A stretch of DNA of 64,000 bases from an uncultured Phycisphaerales bacterium (GTDB lineage: Bacteria; Planctomycetota; Phycisphaerae; Sedimentisphaerales; Anaerobacaceae), in assembly GCA_937927975.1 (NCBI GenBank), contig CALEZT010000215.1:9172-73171 (forward strand), written 5' to 3'. Below the pieces are notes generated by a model. It ran no database searches. It worked only from the letters and a program-made list of their open reading frames with translations, and had not been told where the DNA came from. Below, piece after piece: positions 26,364 to 34,041 of this stretch (its first letter is position 1; every line of letters begins with the position of its first letter). The position numbers were made by a program, and so were the translations under genes.

Positions 26364-26657
26364 GTGTCGGTTGGCGTCGAGACCGCTCCATCGCCATCTG
26401 AAAGACGTGTGCGAATGTGGATCGTCTCCCGTGGGAGGTTCGCCGTGGTGATCAAGACGATTGTGGCAGTCGCATTCCTGGGGGTGTGCGCGGCGGTGAT
26501 GCACAAGATGTGCTGGATGCTCGAACAGTGCGTGCCCACTTCTCAGGAGGAAAAGGCAAAGGCGAGGGCTCGTCGCTGGAAGGGCGTCGTGACCGCGGTC
26601 GTTGTCGGAGCGGCAGGGACCGTCCTGATGGCCCTTCTTGCGGAGGCCCGGTCATAA
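26364..26657 (+). CDS. Small membrane protein
   Basis: Encodes 97 residues from a GTG, or 80 from the ATG at 26415; neither has a good ribosome-binding site. Two hydrophobic segments are visible (FAVVIKTIVAVAFLGVCAAVM and VVTAVVVGAAGTVLMALLA), separated by a charged loop with KAKARARRWK. No family recognised. It follows the DUF190-CBS remnant by three bases and ends just before a strong terminator, so it belongs to the fluoride-locus transcript. Confidence 0.45.
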   Translation: MSVGVETAPSPSERRVRMWIVSRGRFAVVIKTIVAVAFLGVCAAVMHKMCWMLEQCVPTSQEEKAKARARRWKGVVTAVVVGAAGTVLMALLAEARS

Positions 26658-26662
26658 CGAAC

Positions 26663-26695
26663 GCGGGGCCCTGGTCCGTTGGACGAGGGCCCCGC
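26663..26695. terminator. Terminator at the end of the fluoride locus
   Basis: GCGGGGCCCT (26663-26672) pairs perfectly with AGGGCCCCGC (26686-26695) and TGGTTTGTCTG follows. It lies between the small membrane protein and the convergent Gfo/Idh/MocA gene and can serve both. Confidence 0.65.
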
Positions 26696-26738
26696 TGGTT
26701 TGTCTGTGACGAGATCCGGCCGGAAGAGATCGGCGAGA

Positions 26739-28061
26739 TCAGATGAATTCCGTCGTGCCCGGCATGGCGATGGGCTTGATCGGCAGAGTCATGTTCCAGG
26801 TCAGGTCGTCGGGGACGAGCTTCTCCTGGGAATTCATGGCCATGTCCCAGGTGATCTCTTTGCCTGTGTAGGCCGCCATGCGTCCCATGATCGCCATCAT
26901 CGTGCTGTGGGCCATCCAGATGCCGTCGTTGATGGGCTGGCCTTTGCGGATGGATTCGAACAGCTCGTTGTGCTCGACCTGGTACATGTCGGACTTGGGG
27001 CCGGTGTAGCGCCAGGTCTGCTTGCCTGTGATGACCGGGTCGGCCCAGCCCTTGATGGTGCCCACGCCGTCGCTGCCCATGACGAAGTCCGAGTTGTCGC
27101 TGTAGCAGTTGTGGATCTGGCGCTGGGCCATGAACGCCCGCACGCCGTCCGCATACTCGTAGAAGACGTCGATGTGGTCGTAGATGTTGCCTTCGTGGTT
27201 GGGGAACTGGCGGCCGCCGGTGGCCACCGCTTTCAGAGGCGGAACGTCCTTCATCGCCCAGGCGATCTTGTCCACGCTGTGACAGGCCTGCTCGACAAGA
27301 CCATCGCCGCTGAGCCAGACGAAGTTATACCAGTTGCGAAGCTGCCACTCGACGTCGCTCATGCCGGCCGGACGAGAGCTGGCGGGCGGCATGGGCTTGA
27401 CCGGGCTGGCCAGGTACGTGGCGTACACAGCGCGAATCTGGCCGAGGGCGCCTTGATGGATCTTCTCGTAGAAGGCGCGGCGGGCCAGGTGATACCGCCA
27501 GCAGAAACCTGCGACGAGCGCGAGGTTCTTCTGCTTGGCCTTGGCTGCCGACTCCAGGACGCTGCGCACGCCGGGGGCGTCGGTGGCCATGGGCTTCTCG
27601 CAGAAGATGTGCTTGCCTGCCTCGACCGCGGCCTTCAGATGCTGCGGGCGGAACCCTGGAGGCGCGGCCAGCAGCACGACGTCCACGCCGCTGTCGATCA
27701 CCTTCTGGAAATTGTCCAGGCCCGCGAAACAGGCCTCATCGGGCACCCGGACGCGCGACCCGAAATTCTCGTCGCTGGCCAGGCTCTTGCGACTGCCCTT
27801 GACGCGTTCCATGAAGCTGTCGCCCATGGCGGTCAGGACCACGTCAGGACCGGTGGACAGCGCCTGCGCCGCGGCGCCGGTGCCGCGTCCTCCGCAGCCG
27901 ATGAGGCCGACTTTGAGGACGCCGCTGCCCGAGGCCGCGGAGGCGTTGCGAGTCAGGATCAAGGGACTCGCAAACGCGCTGCCGATCGTGACGGCACTGG
28001 AGGTTTTGAGGAATTCTCGACGGGACGAACGATCGCTTGATTGTGTTTTTGAGTTTTCCAT
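26739..28061 (-). CDS. Tat-exported Gfo/Idh/MocA-family oxidoreductase
   Basis: Encodes 440 residues from the ATG at 28061. SSRREFLKTSSAVTIGSAFASP is a twin-arginine signal (RREFLK), so a folded, cofactor-loaded enzyme is exported. The Rossmann domain begins KVGLIGCGGRGTG, and HIFCEKPMAT is the conserved EKP motif. The C-terminal alpha/beta domain is of normal length, with LVEQACHSVDKIAW around the catalytic His. These NAD(P)-dependent enzymes act on sugars, inositols or glycosides, and Tat-exported members are abundant in Planctomycetota. The substrate is unknown. The gene diverges from the SGNH hydrolase gene across 234 bp that contain an AGTCGTC/GACGACT hairpin near 28119-28138. Confidence 0.9.
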   Translation of the reverse strand: MENSKTQSSDRSSRREFLKTSSAVTIGSAFASPLILTRNASAASGSGVLKVGLIGCGGRGTGAAAQALSTGPDVVLTAMGDSFMERVKGSRKSLASDENFGSRVRVPDEACFAGLDNFQKVIDSGVDVVLLAAPPGFRPQHLKAAVEAGKHIFCEKPMATDAPGVRSVLESAAKAKQKNLALVAGFCWRYHLARRAFYEKIHQGALGQIRAVYATYLASPVKPMPPASSRPAGMSDVEWQLRNWYNFVWLSGDGLVEQACHSVDKIAWAMKDVPPLKAVATGGRQFPNHEGNIYDHIDVFYEYADGVRAFMAQRQIHNCYSDNSDFVMGSDGVGTIKGWADPVITGKQTWRYTGPKSDMYQVEHNELFESIRKGQPINDGIWMAHSTMMAIMGRMAAYTGKEITWDMAMNSQEKLVPDDLTWNMTLPIKPIAMPGTTEFI

Positions 28062-28295
28062 ACGTTCGCTTATACCTCTGCGGCAAATCCAGATCAAGCA
28101 AAAAAATCGGCAAGAAACGAGTCGTCCGGGCGACGACTTTCAATCCCCCAGGCCTTGGACGCAAACGAACCGTTGTTCGCGATGACGCCGTGAGGCGGTG
28201 GTTCTTCCACGGAGGCGACGTATGGGGCGGGCGGGGGCCGCACATCTTGCTGTTTGGGCTTGTCACAGACTCAGGACCAGATTATAGTGACAGCC

Positions 28296-29600
28296 ATGAA
28301 AAAGCACATGACACTCCTCATCGTCGTGGCGGCTCTGGTGGCGCCCCTCTGTGCCCAGCAGCTCCAGCCGCTCCCCTCCGATCCGTACTTCTCGAGCTAC
28401 AAGCTCATCAAGGCCCCTGTGGCGCAGGAATTGCTCCTCAAACCCGGCGACCGCCTTGCCATCTGCGGCGATTCGATCACCGAGCAGAAGATGTACTCGC
28501 GAATCATGGAGACGTACCTGACCGTGTGCGTGCCGCAGTTGGGCGTCACCGTCCGCCAGTTCGGCTGGAGCGGCGAGCGGGCCCCGGGTCTTCTCGCCCG
28601 GATGGAGAACGACGTGCTGCGCTTCGAGCCCACGATCGCGACCACCTGCTACGGCATGAACGACCACCGCTACCAGCCCTACGAGGCCGAGTGGGGTCAG
28701 GAGTATCGCGAGACGTCGGCCGCGACCGTCCGCAAGTTCAAAGACCGCGGCGTGCGCGTAATCCAGGGGTCGGCGGGCACCGTCGGCAAGATGCCCGCCT
28801 GGGTCAAGCAGGCCAAGGGCACGATCGACGACCTCAACCAGAGCCTCGCGGAGTTTCGCAACATCGGACTATCCGTGGCCAACGACGAACAGGTCGGATT
28901 CGCCGACGTGTTCACCCCGATGCTGGTCGGCGGGTTCGAGGGCAAGAAGCGGTTCGGCGACGACTACATGATCGCAGGCAAAGACGGCGTCCATCCCGGC
29001 TGGGCGGGCCAACTCGTCATGGCGTACGCCTTCCTCACAGCGATGGGCCTGGACGGCCGGATCGGCACGATCACCGTGAACCTCGCGGACGGCGAAGCGA
29101 CCGCCTCCGAGGGCCACCGCGTCCTGGCGGCCGGGGCAGGCCGGGTTGAGATCGAGAGCAGCCGGTATCCGTTCTGCGCCGCCGGCCCGATCGACAACGA
29201 CGGCAGCATCCGCTCGGGCATGGAACTGGTGCCCTTCAACGCCGAGCTGAATCGATTCCTGCTTGTCGTCCCCAACGCTCCGCCCGGCAACTACCGTGTG
29301 ACCTGGGGCGAAACGTCAAAGACGTACACCGCCGCAACCCTTGCCAAAGGAGTGAACCTCGCGGCGGATTTCGAAACTAATCCGTTCAGCGAGGCGTTCA
29401 AAGCGGTCGATGAAGCGGTCGCCAGGAAGCAGGCCTACGAGACTCGACAGGTCAAGGACCTCTTCCACGGCCCGGAAGGCCACGCCGATATGACGATGAC
29501 CGCCGCTCTGACCGAGAAAGTCCGAACCCCGCTGGCCGCAACGGTGACCAAGGCCTTCGTCCCGGTACGCCACACAATCACGATCCGGTCGGAGCCGTGA
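28296..29600 (+). CDS. Secreted SGNH/GDSL-type hydrolase
   Basis: Encodes 434 residues from the ATG at 28296. Signal peptide MKKHMTLLIVVAALVAPLCA. Catalytic blocks of the SGNH family are visible: CGDSITE (nucleophile Ser), RQFGWSGE (Gly block), CYGMNDH (Asn block) and KDGVHPGWAG (Asp/His block). About 170 residues after the hydrolase domain form an extra C-terminal region with a beta-rich part and a helical tail. Such enzymes remove acetyl or other acyl groups from polysaccharides. The surrounding Gfo/Idh/MocA genes suggest carbohydrate use. Confidence 0.88.
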   Translation: MKKHMTLLIVVAALVAPLCAQQLQPLPSDPYFSSYKLIKAPVAQELLLKPGDRLAICGDSITEQKMYSRIMETYLTVCVPQLGVTVRQFGWSGERAPGLLARMENDVLRFEPTIATTCYGMNDHRYQPYEAEWGQEYRETSAATVRKFKDRGVRVIQGSAGTVGKMPAWVKQAKGTIDDLNQSLAEFRNIGLSVANDEQVGFADVFTPMLVGGFEGKKRFGDDYMIAGKDGVHPGWAGQLVMAYAFLTAMGLDGRIGTITVNLADGEATASEGHRVLAAGAGRVEIESSRYPFCAAGPIDNDGSIRSGMELVPFNAELNRFLLVVPNAPPGNYRVTWGETSKTYTAATLAKGVNLAADFETNPFSEAFKAVDEAVARKQAYETRQVKDLFHGPEGHADMTMTAALTEKVRTPLAATVTKAFVPVRHTITIRSEP

Positions 29601-29620
29601 GATCGTAGCGTCAATTTGTC

Positions 29621-29896
29621 TCATGACAGCGGCTTGCGTTTCTTGTCCCAGCGTTCGCGGAGGCGGATGGAGTCCAGACCGACAGTCCGACCCTTGGAGA
29701 GCGGGTTGCGGCCGACGCAGACGAGCCTGAGCGTGTGCTTGCCCGGCGTGAACTGAAAGCTGCCCAGGTAGTTCTCCTTGACCTTCAGCGTCGGCGAATA
29801 GAAATCGCAGCCGGCGGTCTTCTGGCCCACCTGAACGAAACCCGCACCCAGCACCGACAACACCAGAACCGTTGGGCACGCAATCGCTTTCCTCAT
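29621..29896 (-). CDS. Small secreted protein resembling a DUF2961 C-terminal tail
   Basis: Encodes 91 residues from the ATG at 29896, which has GGGGAAAGACGG upstream. The N-terminus is hydrophobic (ACPTVLVLSVLGAGF) and could be a signal peptide. The rest (FYSPTLKVKENYLGSFQF, TPGKHTLRLVCVGRNPLS, VGLDSIRLRERW) resembles the last beta-sandwich strands of planctomycete glycoside-associated proteins, such as the tail of DUF2961 proteins. It may therefore be a remnant of a larger gene or an independent small domain. Family assignment is from memory and weak. Confidence 0.5.
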   Translation of the reverse strand: MRKAIACPTVLVLSVLGAGFVQVGQKTAGCDFYSPTLKVKENYLGSFQFTPGKHTLRLVCVGRNPLSKGRTVGLDSIRLRERWDKKRKPLS

Positions 29897-29926
29897 TCCG
29901 TCTTTCCCCATGAGCCCGCAGACCGC

Positions 29927-30829
29927 TCAGGATGCCCCGTCGGACTTGAGCTTCACACTCGGCGTCGATTGCCCGGCCAGGGTCTCCCGGAGTTCGAGCA
30001 GATGCGCATACCATCGAGGCTCGATCTCTTCGATCCTCCCGATGTGTTTCTCGAACCCCTCCGGCGTCACCACTTCGCAAAGGAGCCAACCCAGACCCGC
30101 CCGACACGTTCCATTGTCGCATTGAATCAAGAAGTGGGCAAGACTCCACCAGTGCAGATAGTACAGATTGAAGTGTTTGTTGAGATCGGGGCCGCCGTCG
30201 CCCGAGAGGATCGCCCGCAAGGGGATGATCCGGCCGGCCGCCTTGTCCAGGGCCAGATCGCCTGAGAATCCGAACGAGTCGAGCCACCACACGGGATAGG
30301 TGTTGGTGTCGATCTCGCCCAAACGGAGTCTGTCCTCCACGATCCGGCTGGTCGACAGATAGCAGGCGAGTCCTTCGTCCAGCCATTGCGGCACCACGAA
30401 GCGAGCGGCCTCGGCGTTGAGCTGGTGCGTCGCCTCGTGCATCATCCAATGATAGGGGTGCGCCTCGTCCGCAGAATAGTACTGATAGCAGTAGGGCCGG
30501 CGGTAGAAGGCCTCCGCCCACCCGACGGCGCGATTGCAGCGACGGAACTCGTCGCGGTCCTTGAACAGCTTCATCTTGAGCTTGGGATGCGGATGAATCT
30601 CGTGCTGCAATTGAGTCATCAGCTCGGCATATCCGGCGTAGACGATCTCCGCAGCCAAGCCAATCTCACGGGTCTGCTCCTGCGTCGCGGAGGATTCGAT
30701 TCGATAATGCTCGGTCTCGAAAGGCGCATGCCCCGTCCATCGCCGCCGGAGGCCGTCCCAGCCCAGGATGACGCACAGAACGCCGAAGTAAACAAGCACC
30801 CGCTTTTCCCGCGACGTCAACGCTTTCAT
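29927..30829 (-). CDS. Peptidase-MA/DUF1570-like zinc peptidase with N-terminal anchor
   Basis: Encodes 300 residues. A single membrane segment near the N-terminus (VLVYFGVLCVILGWDG, residues about 11-26) suggests export with an anchor. The zinc-peptidase motif is MMHEATHQLNAEA (HExxH), with a further glutamate in QWLDEGLACYL, the gluzincin pattern of peptidase MA-like proteins. It starts 12 bases downstream of the stop of the neighbouring Gfo/Idh/MocA gene on the same strand, so co-transcription is likely. Protein substrate is unknown. Confidence 0.8.
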   Translation of the reverse strand: MKALTSREKRVLVYFGVLCVILGWDGLRRRWTGHAPFETEHYRIESSATQEQTREIGLAAEIVYAGYAELMTQLQHEIHPHPKLKMKLFKDRDEFRRCNRAVGWAEAFYRRPYCYQYYSADEAHPYHWMMHEATHQLNAEAARFVVPQWLDEGLACYLSTSRIVEDRLRLGEIDTNTYPVWWLDSFGFSGDLALDKAAGRIIPLRAILSGDGGPDLNKHFNLYYLHWWSLAHFLIQCDNGTCRAGLGWLLCEVVTPEGFEKHIGRIEEIEPRWYAHLLELRETLAGQSTPSVKLKSDGAS

Positions 30830-30840
30830 GCGACACGTCC

Positions 30841-32169
30841 TCAGACTTGCGGCAGTTTCCACGGGCCGCGGAATGGACGGGGCCGGAGCATCGCGTCGGC
30901 GGCTGCGTCGTCGATGAACCGCTCGGCGTTCGGGTCCCAGCGGAGCTTGCGGCCCAGCTTGACCGCGATCAGGCCAAGCTGGCAGAGCGTGTCGCCCCGA
31001 ACGGCGGCCTCGATGTCGCAGATGGCCCGCGTGTCGTTCTTCACCGCATTGACGAAGTTCCGCACGTGGTCGACGCTGACCGGCAGCGTGACAGGCATCG
31101 TGTCGTACTTGTTCTGCGGATCGCGAAGGAACTGCTCGTCGTGGGCGGTGATCGTGCCGCGATCGACGTGGACCCAGGCGGTCTCGCCGACGAACTTGAC
31201 GCCGTGCTTGAAGCCTTCGGTGCCGTCATGGACGAACGTTATCGGGGCTGCGTTGGCGAACTCGTACCGCACTCTCCACCGCTCGATCGTGTTGAACGTG
31301 CCTTCGGCCGGGAAGACGCCAGTGCCTTCGATCTCGCTGGGGCCGGCGGCGTCGGCGCCGTTGCCCCACTGGGCGATGTCCAGGTGGTGAATGCCCCAGC
31401 AGGAGATCATGCCGAGCGAGAAGTTGTCGATGTTCTCGTGGTTGTCGCGTTCGAGCTTCTTCTCGTTGAAGCTGCACTGCGGGGCCGGGCCCACCCAGCG
31501 GTCCCAATCGACGTACTCAGGCACAGGCTGCTCGGGCAGCAGTTCGCCTCGCTTGCCGCCGGGGACCGAGACGTGAATCTCCTTCAGCTTGCCCAACCGG
31601 CCATTCAATGCCAATTCGCAGGCCCAGCGGAACTTCAAGTCCGACCGCTGCTGCGTCCCGAACTGAAAGACGACGCCCTTCTTCCGCACGGCCTCGCGGA
31701 CCGCGGCGGCCTCGCCGAACGACATGCCCATCGGTTTTTCGTGATAGATGTGCCTGCCGTGCAGGATCGCGTCCATCGCGGGAATGCTGTGCCAATGGAC
31801 CGGCAGCGCCATGAGCACCGCGTCGATCGAGGGATCGGCGTTCAGTTCGCGAAAATCTTTGAAGACCTTCACGTCGGGACTGCCGTAGGCCTTGGCGATG
31901 TGCGCCTTCGCGGAGGCGATGTTCCGCTGGTTCACGTCGCAGATGCCCGTGACGCGGACATCGGGCTGCGAAAGGAAGTTCACCATATCGTACTGGCCTT
32001 GCGCGCCCACCCCGATGACACCGACGGAGAGCTTGTCCGACGGAGCCGGCTGCCCCGCCGAGCCCAGCACATGCGCCGGCACGAACCACGGCGCGACGCC
32101 TGCCGCCAGTGTCGCCTTGAGGAGGCCTCGACGGGTCACGTCGGCCGATATCGTTTTCGACTTGCTCAT
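30841..32169 (-). CDS. Tat-exported Gfo/Idh/MocA-family oxidoreductase
   Basis: Encodes 442 residues; AAGGAGA lies upstream of the ATG. The twin-arginine signal is TRRGLLKATLAAGVAPWFVP. The Rossmann domain starts SVGVIGVGAQGQYDMV, the EKP motif is HIYHEKPMGM, and CWGIHHLDIAQWGNGAD is the GxxHxxD signature around the catalytic His, typical of the secreted planctomycete subgroup. C-terminal residues KLGRKLRWDPNAERF match the same subgroup. NAD(P)-dependent oxidation or reduction of a sugar derivative is expected. It may form a transcription unit with the peptidase gene downstream and the third Gfo gene upstream. Confidence 0.92.
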   Translation of the reverse strand: MSKSKTISADVTRRGLLKATLAAGVAPWFVPAHVLGSAGQPAPSDKLSVGVIGVGAQGQYDMVNFLSQPDVRVTGICDVNQRNIASAKAHIAKAYGSPDVKVFKDFRELNADPSIDAVLMALPVHWHSIPAMDAILHGRHIYHEKPMGMSFGEAAAVREAVRKKGVVFQFGTQQRSDLKFRWACELALNGRLGKLKEIHVSVPGGKRGELLPEQPVPEYVDWDRWVGPAPQCSFNEKKLERDNHENIDNFSLGMISCWGIHHLDIAQWGNGADAAGPSEIEGTGVFPAEGTFNTIERWRVRYEFANAAPITFVHDGTEGFKHGVKFVGETAWVHVDRGTITAHDEQFLRDPQNKYDTMPVTLPVSVDHVRNFVNAVKNDTRAICDIEAAVRGDTLCQLGLIAVKLGRKLRWDPNAERFIDDAAADAMLRPRPFRGPWKLPQV

Positions 32170-32211
32170 TCGATCGTCTCCTTGCAGCCAGTATGCTTCA
32201 CCATTTGCCGG

Positions 32212-32296
32212 GTGGCAGCGTCAAGGGCGCAGCCCTTGGCGATGGCCCTTTCGAGTGACTTCAAGACCATCGCCAAGCTCCGCTTGACGCTGCCAC
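32212..32296. repeat. Nested palindrome (family E, copy 1) between two oxidoreductase genes
   Basis: GTGGCAGCGTCAAG (32212-32225) pairs perfectly with CTTGACGCTGCCAC (32283-32296). Within it CTTGGCGATGG (32235-32245) pairs with CCATCGCCAAG (32267-32277). The 85-bp structure is 36 bases past the stop of the upstream gene. The right arm plus CGCGGAG recurs in altered form at 58091-58125, so this is a dispersed element and not only a terminator. Confidence 0.8.
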
Positions 32297-32332
32297 GCGG
32301 AGCGGATCTCTGTTTCTCCAAATCGGTGCGAA

Positions 32333-33463
32333 TCAATCACTGAGCGTGAACGCCGGGAGCTTGACGATCTTGCCGCCGGCCAGGGCCGACTCGTGCGAGC
32401 ACAGGCCCACGCAAGTCCAGTTCGCCGACTGGCGGGCGTTCGGGAACGGGTCCCGTCTTTCGACGAGCGCCGTGACGAACTCGTGCGTCAGGTGGGGATG
32501 CGATCCGCCGTGGCCTGCGCCCTGGGTGAAGCTCAGGTGCGTCTTTTTCGCCAGGTCGTACACGCCCTTGGTCGTGAACTGTCGAATGGGGGCGGGCAGA
32601 CGCTTGGCGAAGTCCGGAACCTTGATCCGCTTGGGGATTTTCGCTTCGGGGAGTTTGGCGGTGTGCAGCACGTGGTCCTCGTGCTCGATCAGCGTCCACT
32701 CGAACGATTTCTTCGAGCCGTAGACGTCGATGCTCTCGCGGTACTGACGAGCCACGTCGAACAGCGAGCGGTAGATGCGGGCCGTCAGGTCGCTGTCTTT
32801 GAACTTGATGTGCGAGGTCTCGACCGCGAACGGCGAGCCGTACTCTTTGATCAGTTCCTTGCGGATCGTGCCGGAGCCGAAGCACGAGACGTACTCTGCG
32901 GTCGCGTTCGTCAGCGCGAGCATCGGCCCGACGCAGTGCGTCGCGTACCACATCGGCGGCAACCCCGGCCAGTAGTTGGGCCATCCGTCCATGTCCTGCT
33001 GGTGGCTGGCCTGGAGGAACTGGATCTTGCCGAGCTCGCCGGTCTCATAGAGCTGCTTGATATAGAGAAACTCGCGGGCGTACACGACGGTCTCCATCAT
33101 CATGTACGAGAGGCCGGTCTTTCGCACGAGATCGACGATCCTCTTGCAGTCGGCGATGGTGGTCGCCATGGGCACCGTGCAGGCGACGTGCTTGCCCGCC
33201 TTGAGGGCCGCGATGGACATCCACGCGTGGTCGGGAATCGGCGAGTTGATGTGCACCGCGTCCACGTTCGGGTCGCGAATCAGCTCGTTGAAGTCGCTGT
33301 ACCGCGTCTCGACGCCGAACGCGTCGCCGATGGTGTCCAGCTTCTGTCGGTTCCGCTGGCAGATCGCGTACATGTTGGCCTGTGGATGGCGCTGGTAGAT
33401 CGGAATGAACTCGGCTCCGAATCCCAGGCCGACGATCGCGACGTTGACCTTCCCCTTCGTCAT
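32333..33463 (-). CDS. Cytoplasmic Gfo/Idh/MocA-family oxidoreductase
   Basis: Encodes 376 residues from the ATG at 33463, with GGGGAGAA upstream; there is no signal peptide, unlike the other two family members nearby. The N-terminus MTKGKVNVAIVGLGFGAEF is a Rossmann dinucleotide site. HVACTVPMATT occupies the position of the EKP motif but lacks Glu-Lys-Pro, a notable departure. WPNYWPGLPPMWYATHCVGPML may hold the catalytic His region. A 30-residue C-terminal end with TCVGLCSHESAL is typical of planctomycete dehydrogenases. It probably acts on a sugar-derived intermediate in the cytoplasm. Confidence 0.88.
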   Translation of the reverse strand: MTKGKVNVAIVGLGFGAEFIPIYQRHPQANMYAICQRNRQKLDTIGDAFGVETRYSDFNELIRDPNVDAVHINSPIPDHAWMSIAALKAGKHVACTVPMATTIADCKRIVDLVRKTGLSYMMMETVVYAREFLYIKQLYETGELGKIQFLQASHQQDMDGWPNYWPGLPPMWYATHCVGPMLALTNATAEYVSCFGSGTIRKELIKEYGSPFAVETSHIKFKDSDLTARIYRSLFDVARQYRESIDVYGSKKSFEWTLIEHEDHVLHTAKLPEAKIPKRIKVPDFAKRLPAPIRQFTTKGVYDLAKKTHLSFTQGAGHGGSHPHLTHEFVTALVERRDPFPNARQSANWTCVGLCSHESALAGGKIVKLPAFTLSD

Positions 33464-33492
33464 GGCGTTCTCCCCTGTGGCGTGCGTTTCGG

Positions 33493-33873
33493 TTATCGTT
33501 CTCTCCAGTGTCTGGTCACGATGCCGTTCTCGACTTCGAAGACGTGGACGGTGCGTTCCTCCCGACGGTTGTCGGCGTTGAAGAAGATGAAGAAGTTGAA
33601 ATCGCTGTCGATGGTCTTGGTGTACTCGTAGGTGAGGACCTCGGTGTCTGCGGAAGTGCGGACCGCCCGGCTGGGCTCGCCCATGACGCCCAGCAGCCAG
33701 CCCTTGGACGTCTGGCCGCACTTGATCTGCCGCAGCGTGCTGTTCGAAACCGCCGGGCCCTTGGGACCATACGTGACGTCTGACCGGCTCGAAACGCAGC
33801 CGATCCCGCTCAGCATCATCGCGCTCGACAGAAGCAATCCCCCTGCTCTTCTCGTCCACTCCCTGCGATTCAT
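33493..33873 (-). CDS. Small BamE/SmpA-like lipoprotein
   Basis: Encodes 126 residues from the ATG at 33873 (133 if the ATG at 33894 is used). A lipobox LSGIGC follows a hydrophobic run, so Cys about residue 26 should be lipidated. The remaining 100 residues (STLRQIKCGQTSKGWLLGVMGEP, TEVLTYEYT, FFIFFNADN, VFEVENGIVTRHWRE) look like the BLIP/BamE beta-sheet fold with the 'G-x-P' turn. It sits between the cytoplasmic Gfo gene and sppA on the same strand. A role in outer-membrane assembly is possible but not shown. Confidence 0.7.
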   Translation of the reverse strand: MNRREWTRRAGGLLLSSAMMLSGIGCVSSRSDVTYGPKGPAVSNSTLRQIKCGQTSKGWLLGVMGEPSRAVRTSADTEVLTYEYTKTIDSDFNFFIFFNADNRREERTVHVFEVENGIVTRHWRER

Positions 33874-34041
33874 ACTCGTCGTCTCCGGTTTCATCTGCCT
33901 CGTAACTCGAACGCATCCGGCGCGCCGTTCGACCGTCTGATGGATGATATCCCCGCCGGATCATCACGTCAAATGCGATCCATCCTGCAACAAGAGGCAG
34001 CAAACAGGCCGCAGGTCACGAAATGCCGAGGCGCCCGGACG

